Shown here: positions 32,674 through 41,348 of the stretch, one piece after another
Layout: the number at the start of each line of letters is the position of its first letter
Numbering within the stretch: the first letter of the stretch is position 1
From: CAZUTK01 sp964623265
GTDB taxonomy: Bacteria > Electryoneota > B3-LCP
Assembly (NCBI GenBank): GCA_964623265.1
Contig: CAZUTK010000016.1
Span: 1-45,685, forward strand
Direction: 5' to 3'
DNA: 45,685 nt
Translations under genes and position numbers: made by a program
Notes under the pieces: generated by a model
The model's database searches: none
Seen by the model: only the letters and a program-made list of their open reading frames with translations
What the model was told of the DNA's origin: nothing

Positions 32674-33174
32674 ATGAGCACACTGGGAAAGCCTTCTGTG
32701 GCTGAGCGCGCTCTCGGTTTGATTGAAACGCGCGGACTGGTCGCCGCCGTCGAAGCCGCCGATGCCATGGTCAAAGCCGCCAAAGTGGCTCTACTGCCTA
32801 AAGAACGGACCTTAGGCGGGCTGATCTTAATCAAAGTCGTGGGGGAAGTAGGTGCAGTCCGATCGGCGGTTGATGCGGGCGCGACGGCCGCTAAAAAAGT
32901 GGGGGAACTGGTCTCTTCTCATGTCATTCCGCGCCCCCATGACGAAGTCGAAGATCGGATGATTTACGAATCCACAGCTAAAGGAGACTTTTCTGCTTAT
33001 TTAAAAAATCAACGCTCCCTCCCACAGACATCAAACCTCCAATCGTTATCCGTGCGGGAACTTCGAGCTCTGGCGCGTCGGACGCGGGGTTTTTCGCTTT
33101 CCGGCAGAGATATCTCACGCGCCGGCAGAGACCTCCTGCTGAAGGAGTTGCAGAAATTCTACCCTCCAGAATAA
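32674..33174 (+). CDS. BMC shell protein with SAP-like C-terminal extension
   Basis: The first 93 residues form a BMC domain very close to the upstream protein (LGLIETRGLVAAVEAADAMV). The pore loop differs, though: RTLGGL in place of KIGGGY, so the central pore should have another shape or charge. After a polar linker (95-123) comes SLSVRELRALARRTRGF and SRAGRDLLLKELQKF, which resembles an SAP or Rho-N type helix-extended-loop-helix motif, a fold that can bind nucleic acid or protein. Shell proteins with extensions often anchor cargo or the shell to other structures. It lies 18 bases after the first shell gene. Confidence 0.92.
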   Translation: MSTLGKPSVAERALGLIETRGLVAAVEAADAMVKAAKVALLPKERTLGGLILIKVVGEVGAVRSAVDAGATAAKKVGELVSSHVIPRPHDEVEDRMIYESTAKGDFSAYLKNQRSLPQTSNLQSLSVRELRALARRTRGFSLSGRDISRAGRDLLLKELQKFYPPE

Positions 33175-33204
33175 CGCCCACTCGTCCGCTCGACGGTTGC
33201 CGCA

Positions 33205-33591
33205 ATGAGGTTTCAGCTGATATCCTGGAGTTCCTTGCCATCCTATCTCCGCGCGCTGCTGCTCTGGGGGATCATCGGATTAATTATCGTGATCGGCCTC
33301 CTGTTCGGAGTGGATCGAGTCTTCATCGGATTGGTGGTTTTCATTTTCGGCGTCGCCACGCAGGCGTTCGCTGGGTTGCTCGCTTTCATCGCTCTGATTC
33401 CATTCGTAGGTCCGTTGGTGGTAAAGGTACTCACACTGCCTTTTTTCTGGATCCTGAATGGAGTGGGTTATTATTTGGCGATTTTCGCGATCCGGAGAGG
33501 TTATACGCGGGAGGTATTAAATTATCGCGTGCTGACTATCGTATTACTTTTAGGAATTTTAATCGGCTATGTTTTAGGAAAGCTCATTTGA
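33205..33591 (+). CDS. Small membrane protein, four helices, unknown function
   Basis: The 128-residue protein is almost wholly hydrophobic, with four likely membrane helices (ALLLWGIIGLIIVIGLLFGV, FIGLVVFIFGVATQAFAGLL, a third around FVGPLVVKVLTLPFFWIL, and VLTIVLLLGILIGYVLGKLI). I do not recognise the family. It starts 30 bases after the second shell gene and may be transcribed with it, so a link to the microcompartment is possible but unproven. Confidence 0.65.
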   Translation: MRFQLISWSSLPSYLRALLLWGIIGLIIVIGLLFGVDRVFIGLVVFIFGVATQAFAGLLAFIALIPFVGPLVVKVLTLPFFWILNGVGYYLAIFAIRRGYTREVLNYRVLTIVLLLGILIGYVLGKLI

Positions 33592-33702
33592 GTGCGGAAG
33601 CGCAAGTCGTTTATTTCGACTTTTTCGAATCATCCCTTGTTTCGGTGTAATTTTATCCTTATTTTATCCAGATGGAATGATTTCACGTTCCGGGAGTGTG
33701 CC

Positions 33703-36102
33703 ATGCGAAAAAGAGTTCGATTTTTTCTGCTTCTCTCGTTTTCCATTCCGGTGATTTGCAATGGGACCCCCACCGCGCCGATTTCTAAGGATTCCGCCGA
33801 TCAAGTTGCTTCTTCCCTTGTCCGGTATTCAAACACCTCGCGCGAAATCCATGCGGGCGATGAAGAAACGGTCATTTTTTACGCTGATTTTGAAGCGTCC
33901 ACCTGGATGAATAATTGGCTGCCGTTGGATTTGACCAACCCTGGTCCGACCTGGCATCGGGATACTTATAATGCCTTCAGCGGGCAATCTTGGTGGTCCG
34001 GGAAGACTTCTTTAATGGGGTATGACAATCATTGGCTGCAATATTTGGAAACCCCGCCCATAAATTTATCCGGAGCGGTGAATCCGGCGTTAACCTGCAG
34101 TTTGTACTGGGCGGTCGAAGCACCCAGCGTTTATCAAGGTTACGATGGTTGGGATGGATGCAACGTTTGGGTTTCCATCACCGGCGGAAATACTTGGGAT
34201 GTGCTTCAGCCGGACTATCCAGCTTATAATTCACAGAGCCTTTACAGTTTCGGCTGGTTGTGGGGGATGGGTCCGGGAATTCCCGGATGGACGGGCTCAT
34301 CCGGCGGTTGGCGATCCGCCCGTTTTAATCTGAACAACTATGCAGCGCCGAATGTGCGTTTCCGCTTCGCCTTTTGTTCTGATGCTGCTACTTGCACTGC
34401 AGAAAATCCATCTTTGCTCGGATTCTTTTTAGACAATATCGAAGTGCGCAGCGGATCAACGGTCTATCTGTCCAATTTCGCCGACGGCAACGGCTATCCT
34501 TCTGAATTCACTACTGCAACGGGTCCTCCATCGGGAAATTTTTGGGTCCTGACGACGAATCAGAGTCACAGCCCTTCTCACAGCTGGAATTGCGATGACC
34601 GCTTCTTTCTGTCGGATGCTCTGGTGTCACCTCCCATCGTTTTGCCGCAGGACAGCAGCACCGTAATGACCTATTGGGTCTATTGCAATATGCCGGATTA
34701 TAATGGTGATAACGACGATTATCTGGATGACTATTATTATATTGAAGTGGCACATTCCGGCAGCGATATCTGGACTCCATTGGTGTACGATTGGGCGCAC
34801 AACGGATCGCAGCTGCAGTGGGTGGAACGGACGACCGGTTTCCGCGACAATCTGCCGACGAACAATATTGATTTGACGCCCTGGGCGGGTCAAACCATCA
34901 AAATTCGCTTCCGTGTCGTCACGGACGGCGACAATGACGGAGGGGATGGGAGTGGATTATATGTGGATGACATCATCCTCTTATCCAGTCCGATTCCGGA
35001 TCACGACGTGGGAGCGACGAAACTGATTGTTCCCTTCCCCACATATCAAGGGCAGAGCGCAATTTCCTGCACGGTGGATTTGGTGAATTACGGGCTTTTC
35101 AATCAAACACAGGTGCCGGCGTCCTATTCGGTCAACGGAATTTCGACGGCGCTGATTCCCTGGCTGCCAATTGCGTCCGGCGATACCTTGACAAAATCAT
35201 TTACTTGGTCACCGCCGTCGGCGGGAAACTATGTGATGAAAGCCTACACCCATCTGGTGACGGATGAGAATCGAAGCAACGACACCACCTTGGCAGGAGT
35301 GATTGAGGTTACTCCTCCCGGAGTCTTCGAATTGGGTTATGATCACCGACAGATCAGCTATTTGCCTGAATTTTATTCGCCGAATTTTCCCCAGGGACAG
35401 GGACCTATGGTTCATTTTACACCCGCCGCCGATGGCATCCCGGGCATCCTCTACGGCGAAGTGATCAAGGCGATGTTCAGTTCGACCGGCACATTCGCGA
35501 TGCATATCTACGCCGACAACGCGAGCGGGGGAGTGGGCACGGAAGTCTGGTCGTCTCCCGTGACGATCGCAGAAGATCAAATCTATCCCAATTGGGCGGA
35601 GATCGGCATTTCGAACGTCTCCTACTTGCAGGGCTTTCATCCCAATTTTTGGGTTTGGTTTGAAATCCTATCCTCGAATTTCACGCCCAATATCACCGCG
35701 CATCTTCAAGATACCTTTTCGCGCAATCATTTCTTCATCTACGATGGATTCAGAGTCCAAGAAACCTTAGTGAACTTCAATATTCGAGCGGTTTTGACGG
35801 GAAGCGCCGGCATCGAAATGAGCGAGAAGCAGACTCCGCTGGCGTTTTCTTTGGCGCCGAATTATCCGAATCCCTTCAACAGCGGCACAACGATTATCTA
35901 TAGTGTGCAGCATCCCGGAGTAGTCACGTTGAAACTTTACGATTTGGCGGGCAGACGAATCGCGGACTTGGTAAACGATCATCTGCTCCCAGGGATCTAC
36001 CGTTGCCATTGGAATGCCAGATCCATCCCATCGGGGAATTACTGGCTGATGCTGGAAATGAATGATCACGTTCAAGCAAGACGGATAACCCTTCTGAAAT
36101 AA
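33703..36102 (+). CDS. Secreted 799-residue T9SS protein, first of a tandem pair
   Basis: ATG 33703 follows GGGAG and starts a signal peptide (RVRFFLLLSFSIPVIC); an upstream ATG at 33592 lacks support. Two jelly-roll-like domains, seen around residues 55-260 and 265-450, share the pattern NHWLQYLETPP, YDGWDGCNVWVSI and GFFLDNIEVRSG, typical of MAM/choice-of-anchor-J or immune-inhibitor-A-type modules. A CARDB-like domain (VDLVNYGLFNQTQVPASYSV) and another beta-rich part follow, then the T9SS domain YPNPFNSGTTIIY ... RITLLK. It is probably an adhesin or binding protein without catalytic residues. The next gene is a same-length paralogue. Confidence 0.85.
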   Translation: MRKRVRFFLLLSFSIPVICNGTPTAPISKDSADQVASSLVRYSNTSREIHAGDEETVIFYADFEASTWMNNWLPLDLTNPGPTWHRDTYNAFSGQSWWSGKTSLMGYDNHWLQYLETPPINLSGAVNPALTCSLYWAVEAPSVYQGYDGWDGCNVWVSITGGNTWDVLQPDYPAYNSQSLYSFGWLWGMGPGIPGWTGSSGGWRSARFNLNNYAAPNVRFRFAFCSDAATCTAENPSLLGFFLDNIEVRSGSTVYLSNFADGNGYPSEFTTATGPPSGNFWVLTTNQSHSPSHSWNCDDRFFLSDALVSPPIVLPQDSSTVMTYWVYCNMPDYNGDNDDYLDDYYYIEVAHSGSDIWTPLVYDWAHNGSQLQWVERTTGFRDNLPTNNIDLTPWAGQTIKIRFRVVTDGDNDGGDGSGLYVDDIILLSSPIPDHDVGATKLIVPFPTYQGQSAISCTVDLVNYGLFNQTQVPASYSVNGISTALIPWLPIASGDTLTKSFTWSPPSAGNYVMKAYTHLVTDENRSNDTTLAGVIEVTPPGVFELGYDHRQISYLPEFYSPNFPQGQGPMVHFTPAADGIPGILYGEVIKAMFSSTGTFAMHIYADNASGGVGTEVWSSPVTIAEDQIYPNWAEIGISNVSYLQGFHPNFWVWFEILSSNFTPNITAHLQDTFSRNHFFIYDGFRVQETLVNFNIRAVLTGSAGIEMSEKQTPLAFSLAPNYPNPFNSGTTIIYSVQHPGVVTLKLYDLAGRRIADLVNDHLLPGIYRCHWNARSIPSGNYWLMLEMNDHVQARRITLLK

Positions 36103-36141
36103 TCACTTCGATACTGTACGTGGAGTTTGCCAACTTTGCTC

Positions 36142-36170
36142 TTGATCCTAAAAGAAATCAGGCATAAATT
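36142..36170 (+). promoter_or_regulatory. Candidate promoter of the second 799-residue gene
   Basis: TTGATC (36142-36147), a 17-bp spacer and TAAATT (36165-36170), each with four of six consensus bases. GGAGG follows before the ATG at 36206. It suggests that the two paralogues can be expressed separately. Confidence 0.45.
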
Positions 36171-36205
36171 AAAAGAAAAGATTCGTATCATGACGGAGGT
36201 TTGAA

Positions 36206-38605
36206 ATGTTCAGAAAATTCACATGGGTGCTCTGCGCTGCAGTTTTGCTCTTCTCGCTTCAGGCTGTCGCCGGAGTCCCCGCAACAACGACTTCTCCGCA
36301 CACAGCCGTGCGCAATCCGCAGGTTCCATTCTCGACATCTAATCCGTATGATCACGTGGATTCGGTGATTTACAGCGAGAATTTCGAATCAGGGATGAAC
36401 GGCTGGACGAGTGTGGACGTCACCAACACCGGGATCAAATGGCACATTGACAGTTTTAACGCCTATCAGGGGAACTCTTGGTGGTGTGGTGATCCTCTGT
36501 TAGGCGGCTACGACAACCATTGGTTGCAGTATCTCGTGTCACCGACTTTGGATTTCACCGGCTTGACGAATCCCGTGCTGACGTTCCAAATGTATTACGC
36601 AGTGGAAGCGCCCGGCGGCGAGCCCCCTCCGTATGACGGCTGGGATGGATGTAATGTCTGGGGTTCCATCAACGGAGGCGACACCTGGTTTGTGCTGACA
36701 CCAACTGCACCTGCTTACAATTGCCAGAATCTCTACAGCTTCGGCATGGAGTGGGGAATGGGACCCGGCATAGCCGGTTGGGGTGGTTCTTCGGGCGGCT
36801 GGGTATCTGCCAGCTTCAGTTTGGCCGGTGCGGCTGGGCACAACAACGTGAAGATCCGCTTCGCGTTCGCCAGCGACCCGGCGTACTGCACGGTGCAGAA
36901 CCCATCCCTATACGGCTTTTTCGTGGATAACGTGCTGATCACGGCGGGGTCCACGACGGTTCTCCAGAATAACGCGGACGGTATTGCGATTCCTGGACCG
37001 TTCACTTTCGCGACAGGCGGCGCCGCCGGTGATTACTGGGAATTGCAGACGGGTTCCTATCACAGTGCCAATCACGCTATGCTCTGCCGGCATGGAGGTC
37101 ATTACAATCTGCAGGATGCTCTGGTCAGCCCTTGGCTGGACATCCCCACGGGCACCTTCACTGCCTTCAAATTCTGGCTGTGGTGCTATCTGCTGGACTT
37201 CGATGGAGACGGCAACAACACCCTCGAAGACTATTATCATGTGGAAGTTTCCACGGATGATATCATCTGGAATGAAGTCTTCTACGACTACGGGGACGTC
37301 AATCGTCCGGGCGGAGCCTTGATCGGTTGGGATGATTATCTGCCCGGCGATCCCTTTAACGGCAACATTTACATGGATCTGTCATCGTACGCCGGACAGC
37401 AGATCAAACTGCGCTGGCGGGTCATCACCGACGACAACGATGACGGAGGCATCGGCGATGGTCTCTACATAGACGATGTCGAACTCTTTACCACGGGCTA
37501 TCAGAATGACGTCGCGGCGGAAAAGCTGCACGTGCCCATGCCGACGAGCGTCTATCTGGATACCATTCACTGCTCGGTCGTGCTGCACAACGTCGGCATC
37601 GCCAACCAGGGCCAAGTGCCGTCCTTCTACCGGATCAATTACGGCACAGCTCAGCCTCTGCTGCCCTGGGTTGCCTTGAATTCCGGCGAATCCGTGACGA
37701 AGAATTTCGACTGGGTTACGCCGAATCCGGGCAACTACTTCTTCGATGCGTATACCGGACTGGCGAGCGATGAGAATCGTTCCAATGACACGAGCAAGGC
37801 CGGCTTGGTGGAGTTGACAGCCGCCAATGTCCTGGAGTTTGGATATGACAACCGTCAGTACACCTACGAACCCAGCATTTACTACTTCAACTTCGAGCAG
37901 GGAGAAGGCGCGTACATCCGCTATACACCGGCTCAGGACGGCATCACCGCCAATCTGAATGCGCAGAACTTGAAGGTGTACTTCCAGGATACTGGCACCA
38001 TCCGCGTTCACATCTACGAAGCCGGCACAGCGACGGCGCCCGGCGCGGAAGTCACGCAATTCGATCAAGCGGTCACACAAGTCTATCCGACCTGGCAGCT
38101 GATCAACATCAGCAACGTTTCGTACCTCCAGAACAGCAATACGAACTTCTGGGTTTGGTATGAAGTTCTGAATCCCGCCGGCACTCCGCATCTGCTCGGC
38201 TGGAATGAGAATATCCACGGAGAAGGTCATTTCTTCGCGAACTTCGGTTCCGGAATGCAGCCTTCGCCGTACGACTTCTTCGCGCGCGTTGTCTTCCAGC
38301 CGGTTACCGGAGTAGAAGATCCCGGCACACCTGCGCAGCCGAAGGTTTTTGCGCTGTTCCAGAACAGTCCCAATCCGTTCAATCCCACGACTTCGATCAC
38401 CTTCTCGCTTGCCAAACAGGGGTCTGCGAAGCTGTCGGTGTTCGATCTGATGGGACGCGAGATCCGAGTGCTTGCCAACGGAACTTATTCAGCCGGCGAG
38501 CATACTGTGACGTTTGACGCATCCGATCTATCCTCCGGCCTCTATCTATACCGTTTGGAGGCGGATGGTAAGTCGCTGCAGAACAAGATGCTTCTGCTGA
38601 AGTAA
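36206..38605 (+). CDS. Secreted 799-residue T9SS protein, second of a tandem pair
   Basis: This protein has the same length and domain order as its upstream neighbour: signal peptide (VLCAAVLLFSLQAVAG), two jelly-roll-like domains (NHWLQYLVSPTLDF, YDGWDGCNVWGSI, GFFVDNVLITAG), a CARDB-like domain (VVLHNVGIANQGQVPSFYRI), a further beta domain (GYDNRQYTYEPSIYYFNF), and a T9SS domain (SPNPFNPTTSITFSLA ... NKMLLLK). GGAGGTTTGAA precedes the ATG. A strong terminator follows the stop. The pair arose by tandem duplication; differences lie mainly in surface residues between conserved blocks. Confidence 0.87.
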   Translation: MFRKFTWVLCAAVLLFSLQAVAGVPATTTSPHTAVRNPQVPFSTSNPYDHVDSVIYSENFESGMNGWTSVDVTNTGIKWHIDSFNAYQGNSWWCGDPLLGGYDNHWLQYLVSPTLDFTGLTNPVLTFQMYYAVEAPGGEPPPYDGWDGCNVWGSINGGDTWFVLTPTAPAYNCQNLYSFGMEWGMGPGIAGWGGSSGGWVSASFSLAGAAGHNNVKIRFAFASDPAYCTVQNPSLYGFFVDNVLITAGSTTVLQNNADGIAIPGPFTFATGGAAGDYWELQTGSYHSANHAMLCRHGGHYNLQDALVSPWLDIPTGTFTAFKFWLWCYLLDFDGDGNNTLEDYYHVEVSTDDIIWNEVFYDYGDVNRPGGALIGWDDYLPGDPFNGNIYMDLSSYAGQQIKLRWRVITDDNDDGGIGDGLYIDDVELFTTGYQNDVAAEKLHVPMPTSVYLDTIHCSVVLHNVGIANQGQVPSFYRINYGTAQPLLPWVALNSGESVTKNFDWVTPNPGNYFFDAYTGLASDENRSNDTSKAGLVELTAANVLEFGYDNRQYTYEPSIYYFNFEQGEGAYIRYTPAQDGITANLNAQNLKVYFQDTGTIRVHIYEAGTATAPGAEVTQFDQAVTQVYPTWQLINISNVSYLQNSNTNFWVWYEVLNPAGTPHLLGWNENIHGEGHFFANFGSGMQPSPYDFFARVVFQPVTGVEDPGTPAQPKVFALFQNSPNPFNPTTSITFSLAKQGSAKLSVFDLMGREIRVLANGTYSAGEHTVTFDASDLSSGLYLYRLEADGKSLQNKMLLLK

Positions 38606-38618
38606 AGGTTCTGTTTTC

Positions 38619-38649
38619 AAAAGGGCATGGCAATCCGCCATGCCCTTTT
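38619..38649 (+). terminator. Strong rho-independent terminator
   Basis: A perfect 13-bp stem (AAAAGGGCATGGC with its complement) and a 5-base loop, running into TTTTCTTTTG. It lies 13 bases after the stop of the second 799-residue gene. Confidence 0.88.
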
Positions 38650-38747
38650 CTTTTGCTTGGATCAACGGTTTTCGCAAAAATCGCTTGCTTTTTTTCTGTC
38701 ATTTGCTTAATTAAAAGACGAATTCAAGACGGATAGGAGAGAAGAGG

Positions 38748-39524
38748 ATGAAATGCCCGAATTGCAAAGGCGACATAGCGGGTGATTACAAAGGGCAGAC
38801 TTGTCCTTCCTGCGGGGAACCACTACCGGAGAAACGTCCAATACTGGTCGAATGGGGTGAGCGAATCGCGGGTTTTACGGAAGACCGCGGATTTATTTTC
38901 TGGTTAGTCTCGCTATTCTTATTCTTCTTCCTTTTGGGCGCCCTTGAGCATTTGTTTGGGTTTGGGCAGCTCTTCTATCTCTATGATCATTACAAATTTA
39001 TATCAGTAATCACTCTGCTTTATTCGGCGGGGCATCTTCAACTGGTTCGCAATATCAACAGCACCGTGCGGCCGGGTTACCCTGGTCCATACTGGACGGA
39101 TCGGTTGATCATCAAGAAATTTCGCAAGGGGACGAATCTCTCTATCCTGGCAGGCTTCATCACCAGCCTGATCATCGTAGGTCCGCTGCGGATTCTGGAA
39201 CTTCTGCCGGCATACGTGTTGATCATTTCCCTTTTTACCGCTCTTTTCTGGAGCATCGAGTCCTTCCGCGTAGATGATCGCGAATTCATGGACGGGAAAG
39301 TGCACAGTTACTTCGAATTCCTCGGAGTCAAACGTCTGCGGGATTGGCGGAAGTCATCCGGAGCGTATATGATCGCCATCGTCGTTTCAGGCGCGGTTTT
39401 TTACGGTTTGATGCAGGTTCACGGCCTTTGGTGGTTGATCAAGCAAAACCCGACTCTGAATGGATTGATCAACACTGTAAATGGGCTATTCAGCTGGATG
39501 CCGCAACTCCTGCCGCATCGGTAG
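38748..39524 (+). CDS. Zinc-ribbon membrane protein, unknown function
   Basis: The 258-residue protein begins with a zinc ribbon (MKCPNCKGD and TCPSCGEPLP) and then has about six membrane helices, beginning FIFWLVSLFLFFFLLGAL. Such ribbon-plus-membrane proteins are frequent in FCB genomes, mostly without known function. AGGAGAGAAGAGG precedes the ATG. It is followed by a gene-poor 130-bp stretch and a convergent operon, so it is probably monocistronic. Confidence 0.75.
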   Translation: MKCPNCKGDIAGDYKGQTCPSCGEPLPEKRPILVEWGERIAGFTEDRGFIFWLVSLFLFFFLLGALEHLFGFGQLFYLYDHYKFISVITLLYSAGHLQLVRNINSTVRPGYPGPYWTDRLIIKKFRKGTNLSILAGFITSLIIVGPLRILELLPAYVLIISLFTALFWSIESFRVDDREFMDGKVHSYFEFLGVKRLRDWRKSSGAYMIAIVVSGAVFYGLMQVHGLWWLIKQNPTLNGLINTVNGLFSWMPQLLPHR

Positions 39525-39656
39525 ATCCTCAAGAGAGTAGAAGAAGTCACACACATAACGCACTTATCGCAAAGAAATGCGTTTCTTTTTCGTGGATACA
39601 ATGTCGCATAAGATATATTATGTATAGTTGGAATTGAAATAAAAAATGATTTGTGA

Positions 39657-41015
39657 TCAGGTCTTCTTTCCACCTAGCCTTCCCGCTATCTGAATCGGAT
39701 CCCATAGGGCTGAAATCTCTGGCGTGTATCCGAAGTCCAGTCTCTCCAGGTCCCGCATAGTCATCTTGCATTCAATCGCCGCGCAGAGCGCGTTCAATCT
39801 CGCATGCACTCCGTCCTTGCCGGCTATCTGCGCCCCGAGCACGCGATCACTTTCGGCGTCAGAATAAATCGCAATAATAAGCTGATCGCCGCCGTAGCGG
39901 ATCGGTTTGGAAAGGGCTTTGACTTCTGTACGCTTGATTTTCAGACCTTGTGCAGCCGCTTGAGAAGGCGCAACGCCGGTCCTGCCGACCGTGAGATCGA
40001 AGCAATTCCAGATACGAGTCGCCAGGGTGCCAGGATCTTCACCGTGCCCTCCAGCAACATTTGTCCCAGCTTGCCTGCCCTGTCTCGCGGCTGTAGTCGC
40101 CAGAGGCCAGTAGATCGGTTTATTTGTCACTCTTAGGTATGTGTGAGCGCAATCGCCGCAGGCGTAAATGCCGTGTCTTGAAGTGCTGAGAAATCGGTCA
40201 ACCTTGATGCTGCCTTCAATGCCCGATTCGATTCCAGCATGATGCGCAAGTCTGGAGTTTGGGCGGACTCCTAAGGCGAAGAGCACCGCCTGGCATTCGA
40301 TCATGTGTCCGTCCCACACGACAGCACGAATTCGTTGTTCAATAGATACTTCAATATTGACATTATTTTCAGCGAAATACACTTGAATACCGTTTTCAGA
40401 GAGTGTGCTGAAGATTCGATCGGATACAACAGGATCGAGATCTTCGAGTAGTTCTTTACATTGTGTCAGGAAAATGACGTTCATATCGTATGATTTAAGC
40501 GATGATGCGCACACCTGTGCGATTGTTCCGGAGCCGAAAACAACGATCGTTCGAGGCTTCTCGCGTTCGAGATAATTCCTGAATTCAAAAGCATCCGCCA
40601 AAGACCTGAGTTCGAACGTCCCGCGGGCATGGTTATTGGGAAGATCGGGGCGAACGGGGGAAGCTCCTGTGGCGAGGATCAGTCGGTCGTATGGAATGGA
40701 AAAGGTTTGACCGGTCAGAAGATTTTCCAAATGGAGTTGATGATTGCGACAGTCGATTTCCTGCGCTTTATGCTCGACGTAAAGTTTCAGGGAGTAATCT
40801 TCGGCGGCTCGGATCGGTGAGACGTTTTGCAGAGATTCTACAGTTGCAATATCACCGCGCAAAAAAGCAGGGATGGAACAGGTGGCGGCAGCGAGGTATC
40901 GGCTTTTTTCGATAATTGCGATTTCGGCGTCAGCATCCAAGCGTCGTGCTCGGAGCGCCGCCGCCATTCCCGCCGCATTCCCCCCCACCACCACCAATCG
41001 TTTTAAGTCTGACAA
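39657..41015 (-). CDS. CoA-disulfide reductase/NADH oxidase-like flavoprotein
   Basis: The 452-residue protein has FAD motif VVVGGNAAGMAAALRARR, a single active-site cysteine in AATCSIPAFLRGD at about residue 47, an NAD(P) motif in VVFGSGTIAQVCASSL, and the FAD loop GIYACGDCAHT. This is the CoA-disulfide reductase/NADH oxidase class. Known members reduce CoA or other disulfides, or oxygen; a bacillithiol-linked role is possible since bshC is present but cannot be shown. The start is TTG 41015 without a clear ribosome site. Last gene of the GH57/galT operon, 22 bases after its neighbour. Confidence 0.82.
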   Translation of the reverse strand: MSDLKRLVVVGGNAAGMAAALRARRLDADAEIAIIEKSRYLAAATCSIPAFLRGDIATVESLQNVSPIRAAEDYSLKLYVEHKAQEIDCRNHQLHLENLLTGQTFSIPYDRLILATGASPVRPDLPNNHARGTFELRSLADAFEFRNYLEREKPRTIVVFGSGTIAQVCASSLKSYDMNVIFLTQCKELLEDLDPVVSDRIFSTLSENGIQVYFAENNVNIEVSIEQRIRAVVWDGHMIECQAVLFALGVRPNSRLAHHAGIESGIEGSIKVDRFLSTSRHGIYACGDCAHTYLRVTNKPIYWPLATTAARQGRQAGTNVAGGHGEDPGTLATRIWNCFDLTVGRTGVAPSQAAAQGLKIKRTEVKALSKPIRYGGDQLIIAIYSDAESDRVLGAQIAGKDGVHARLNALCAAIECKMTMRDLERLDFGYTPEISALWDPIQIAGRLGGKKT

Positions 41016-41037
41016 CGAAATCGGGATGAGTTAGCTG

Positions 41038-41334
41038 CTACAATTTAGCCTGAACGGATTTTACTTTGTACTCCATAGAAATTTCCTTGTCACGCCGATC
41101 GTCAATGGCAATGGATGTGTTGACGCGACCCACCCCATCCGCAAAGGCGGCTTCGTGCATTTTCTTCAGGACGTCAAACAGCCTGTTAATGGGACCTTCG
41201 ATTTGGGTGGACATCGGCGTAATTTGAAACTTCAAATCCGGCGCATCTTGCAGGACCTTGATGCAACGCGCCACGAAATCGGATATTGAAGTCCCTTTTG
41301 AAGAAGGGATGACCGTGATACTGCAAATTGCCAT
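41038..41334 (-). CDS. MTH1187/YqgV-family thiamine-binding-like protein
   Basis: This 98-residue protein matches the MTH1187/DUF77 family: strand MAICSITVIPSS, helix SDFVARCIKVLQDA, FQITPMSTQIEGPI, and VNTSIAIDDRRD near the C-terminus. Relatives bind thiamine or hydroxymethylpyrimidine and form tetramers. GGGAGG precedes ATG 41334; the longer frame to 41430 overlaps galT and is rejected. It lies 14 bases after galT. A tie to the thiamine-dependent oxidoreductase is only a guess. Confidence 0.85.
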   Translation of the reverse strand: MAICSITVIPSSKGTSISDFVARCIKVLQDAPDLKFQITPMSTQIEGPINRLFDVLKKMHEAAFADGVGRVNTSIAIDDRRDKEISMEYKVKSVQAKL

Positions 41335-41348
41335 GGCATCCTCCCAGT

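Noticed and set aside
37382..38230. 282-residue minus-strand ORF inside the second 799-residue T9SS gene
   Set aside because: It is an antisense shadow of a repetitive coding region, with no recognisable domain or start signal.
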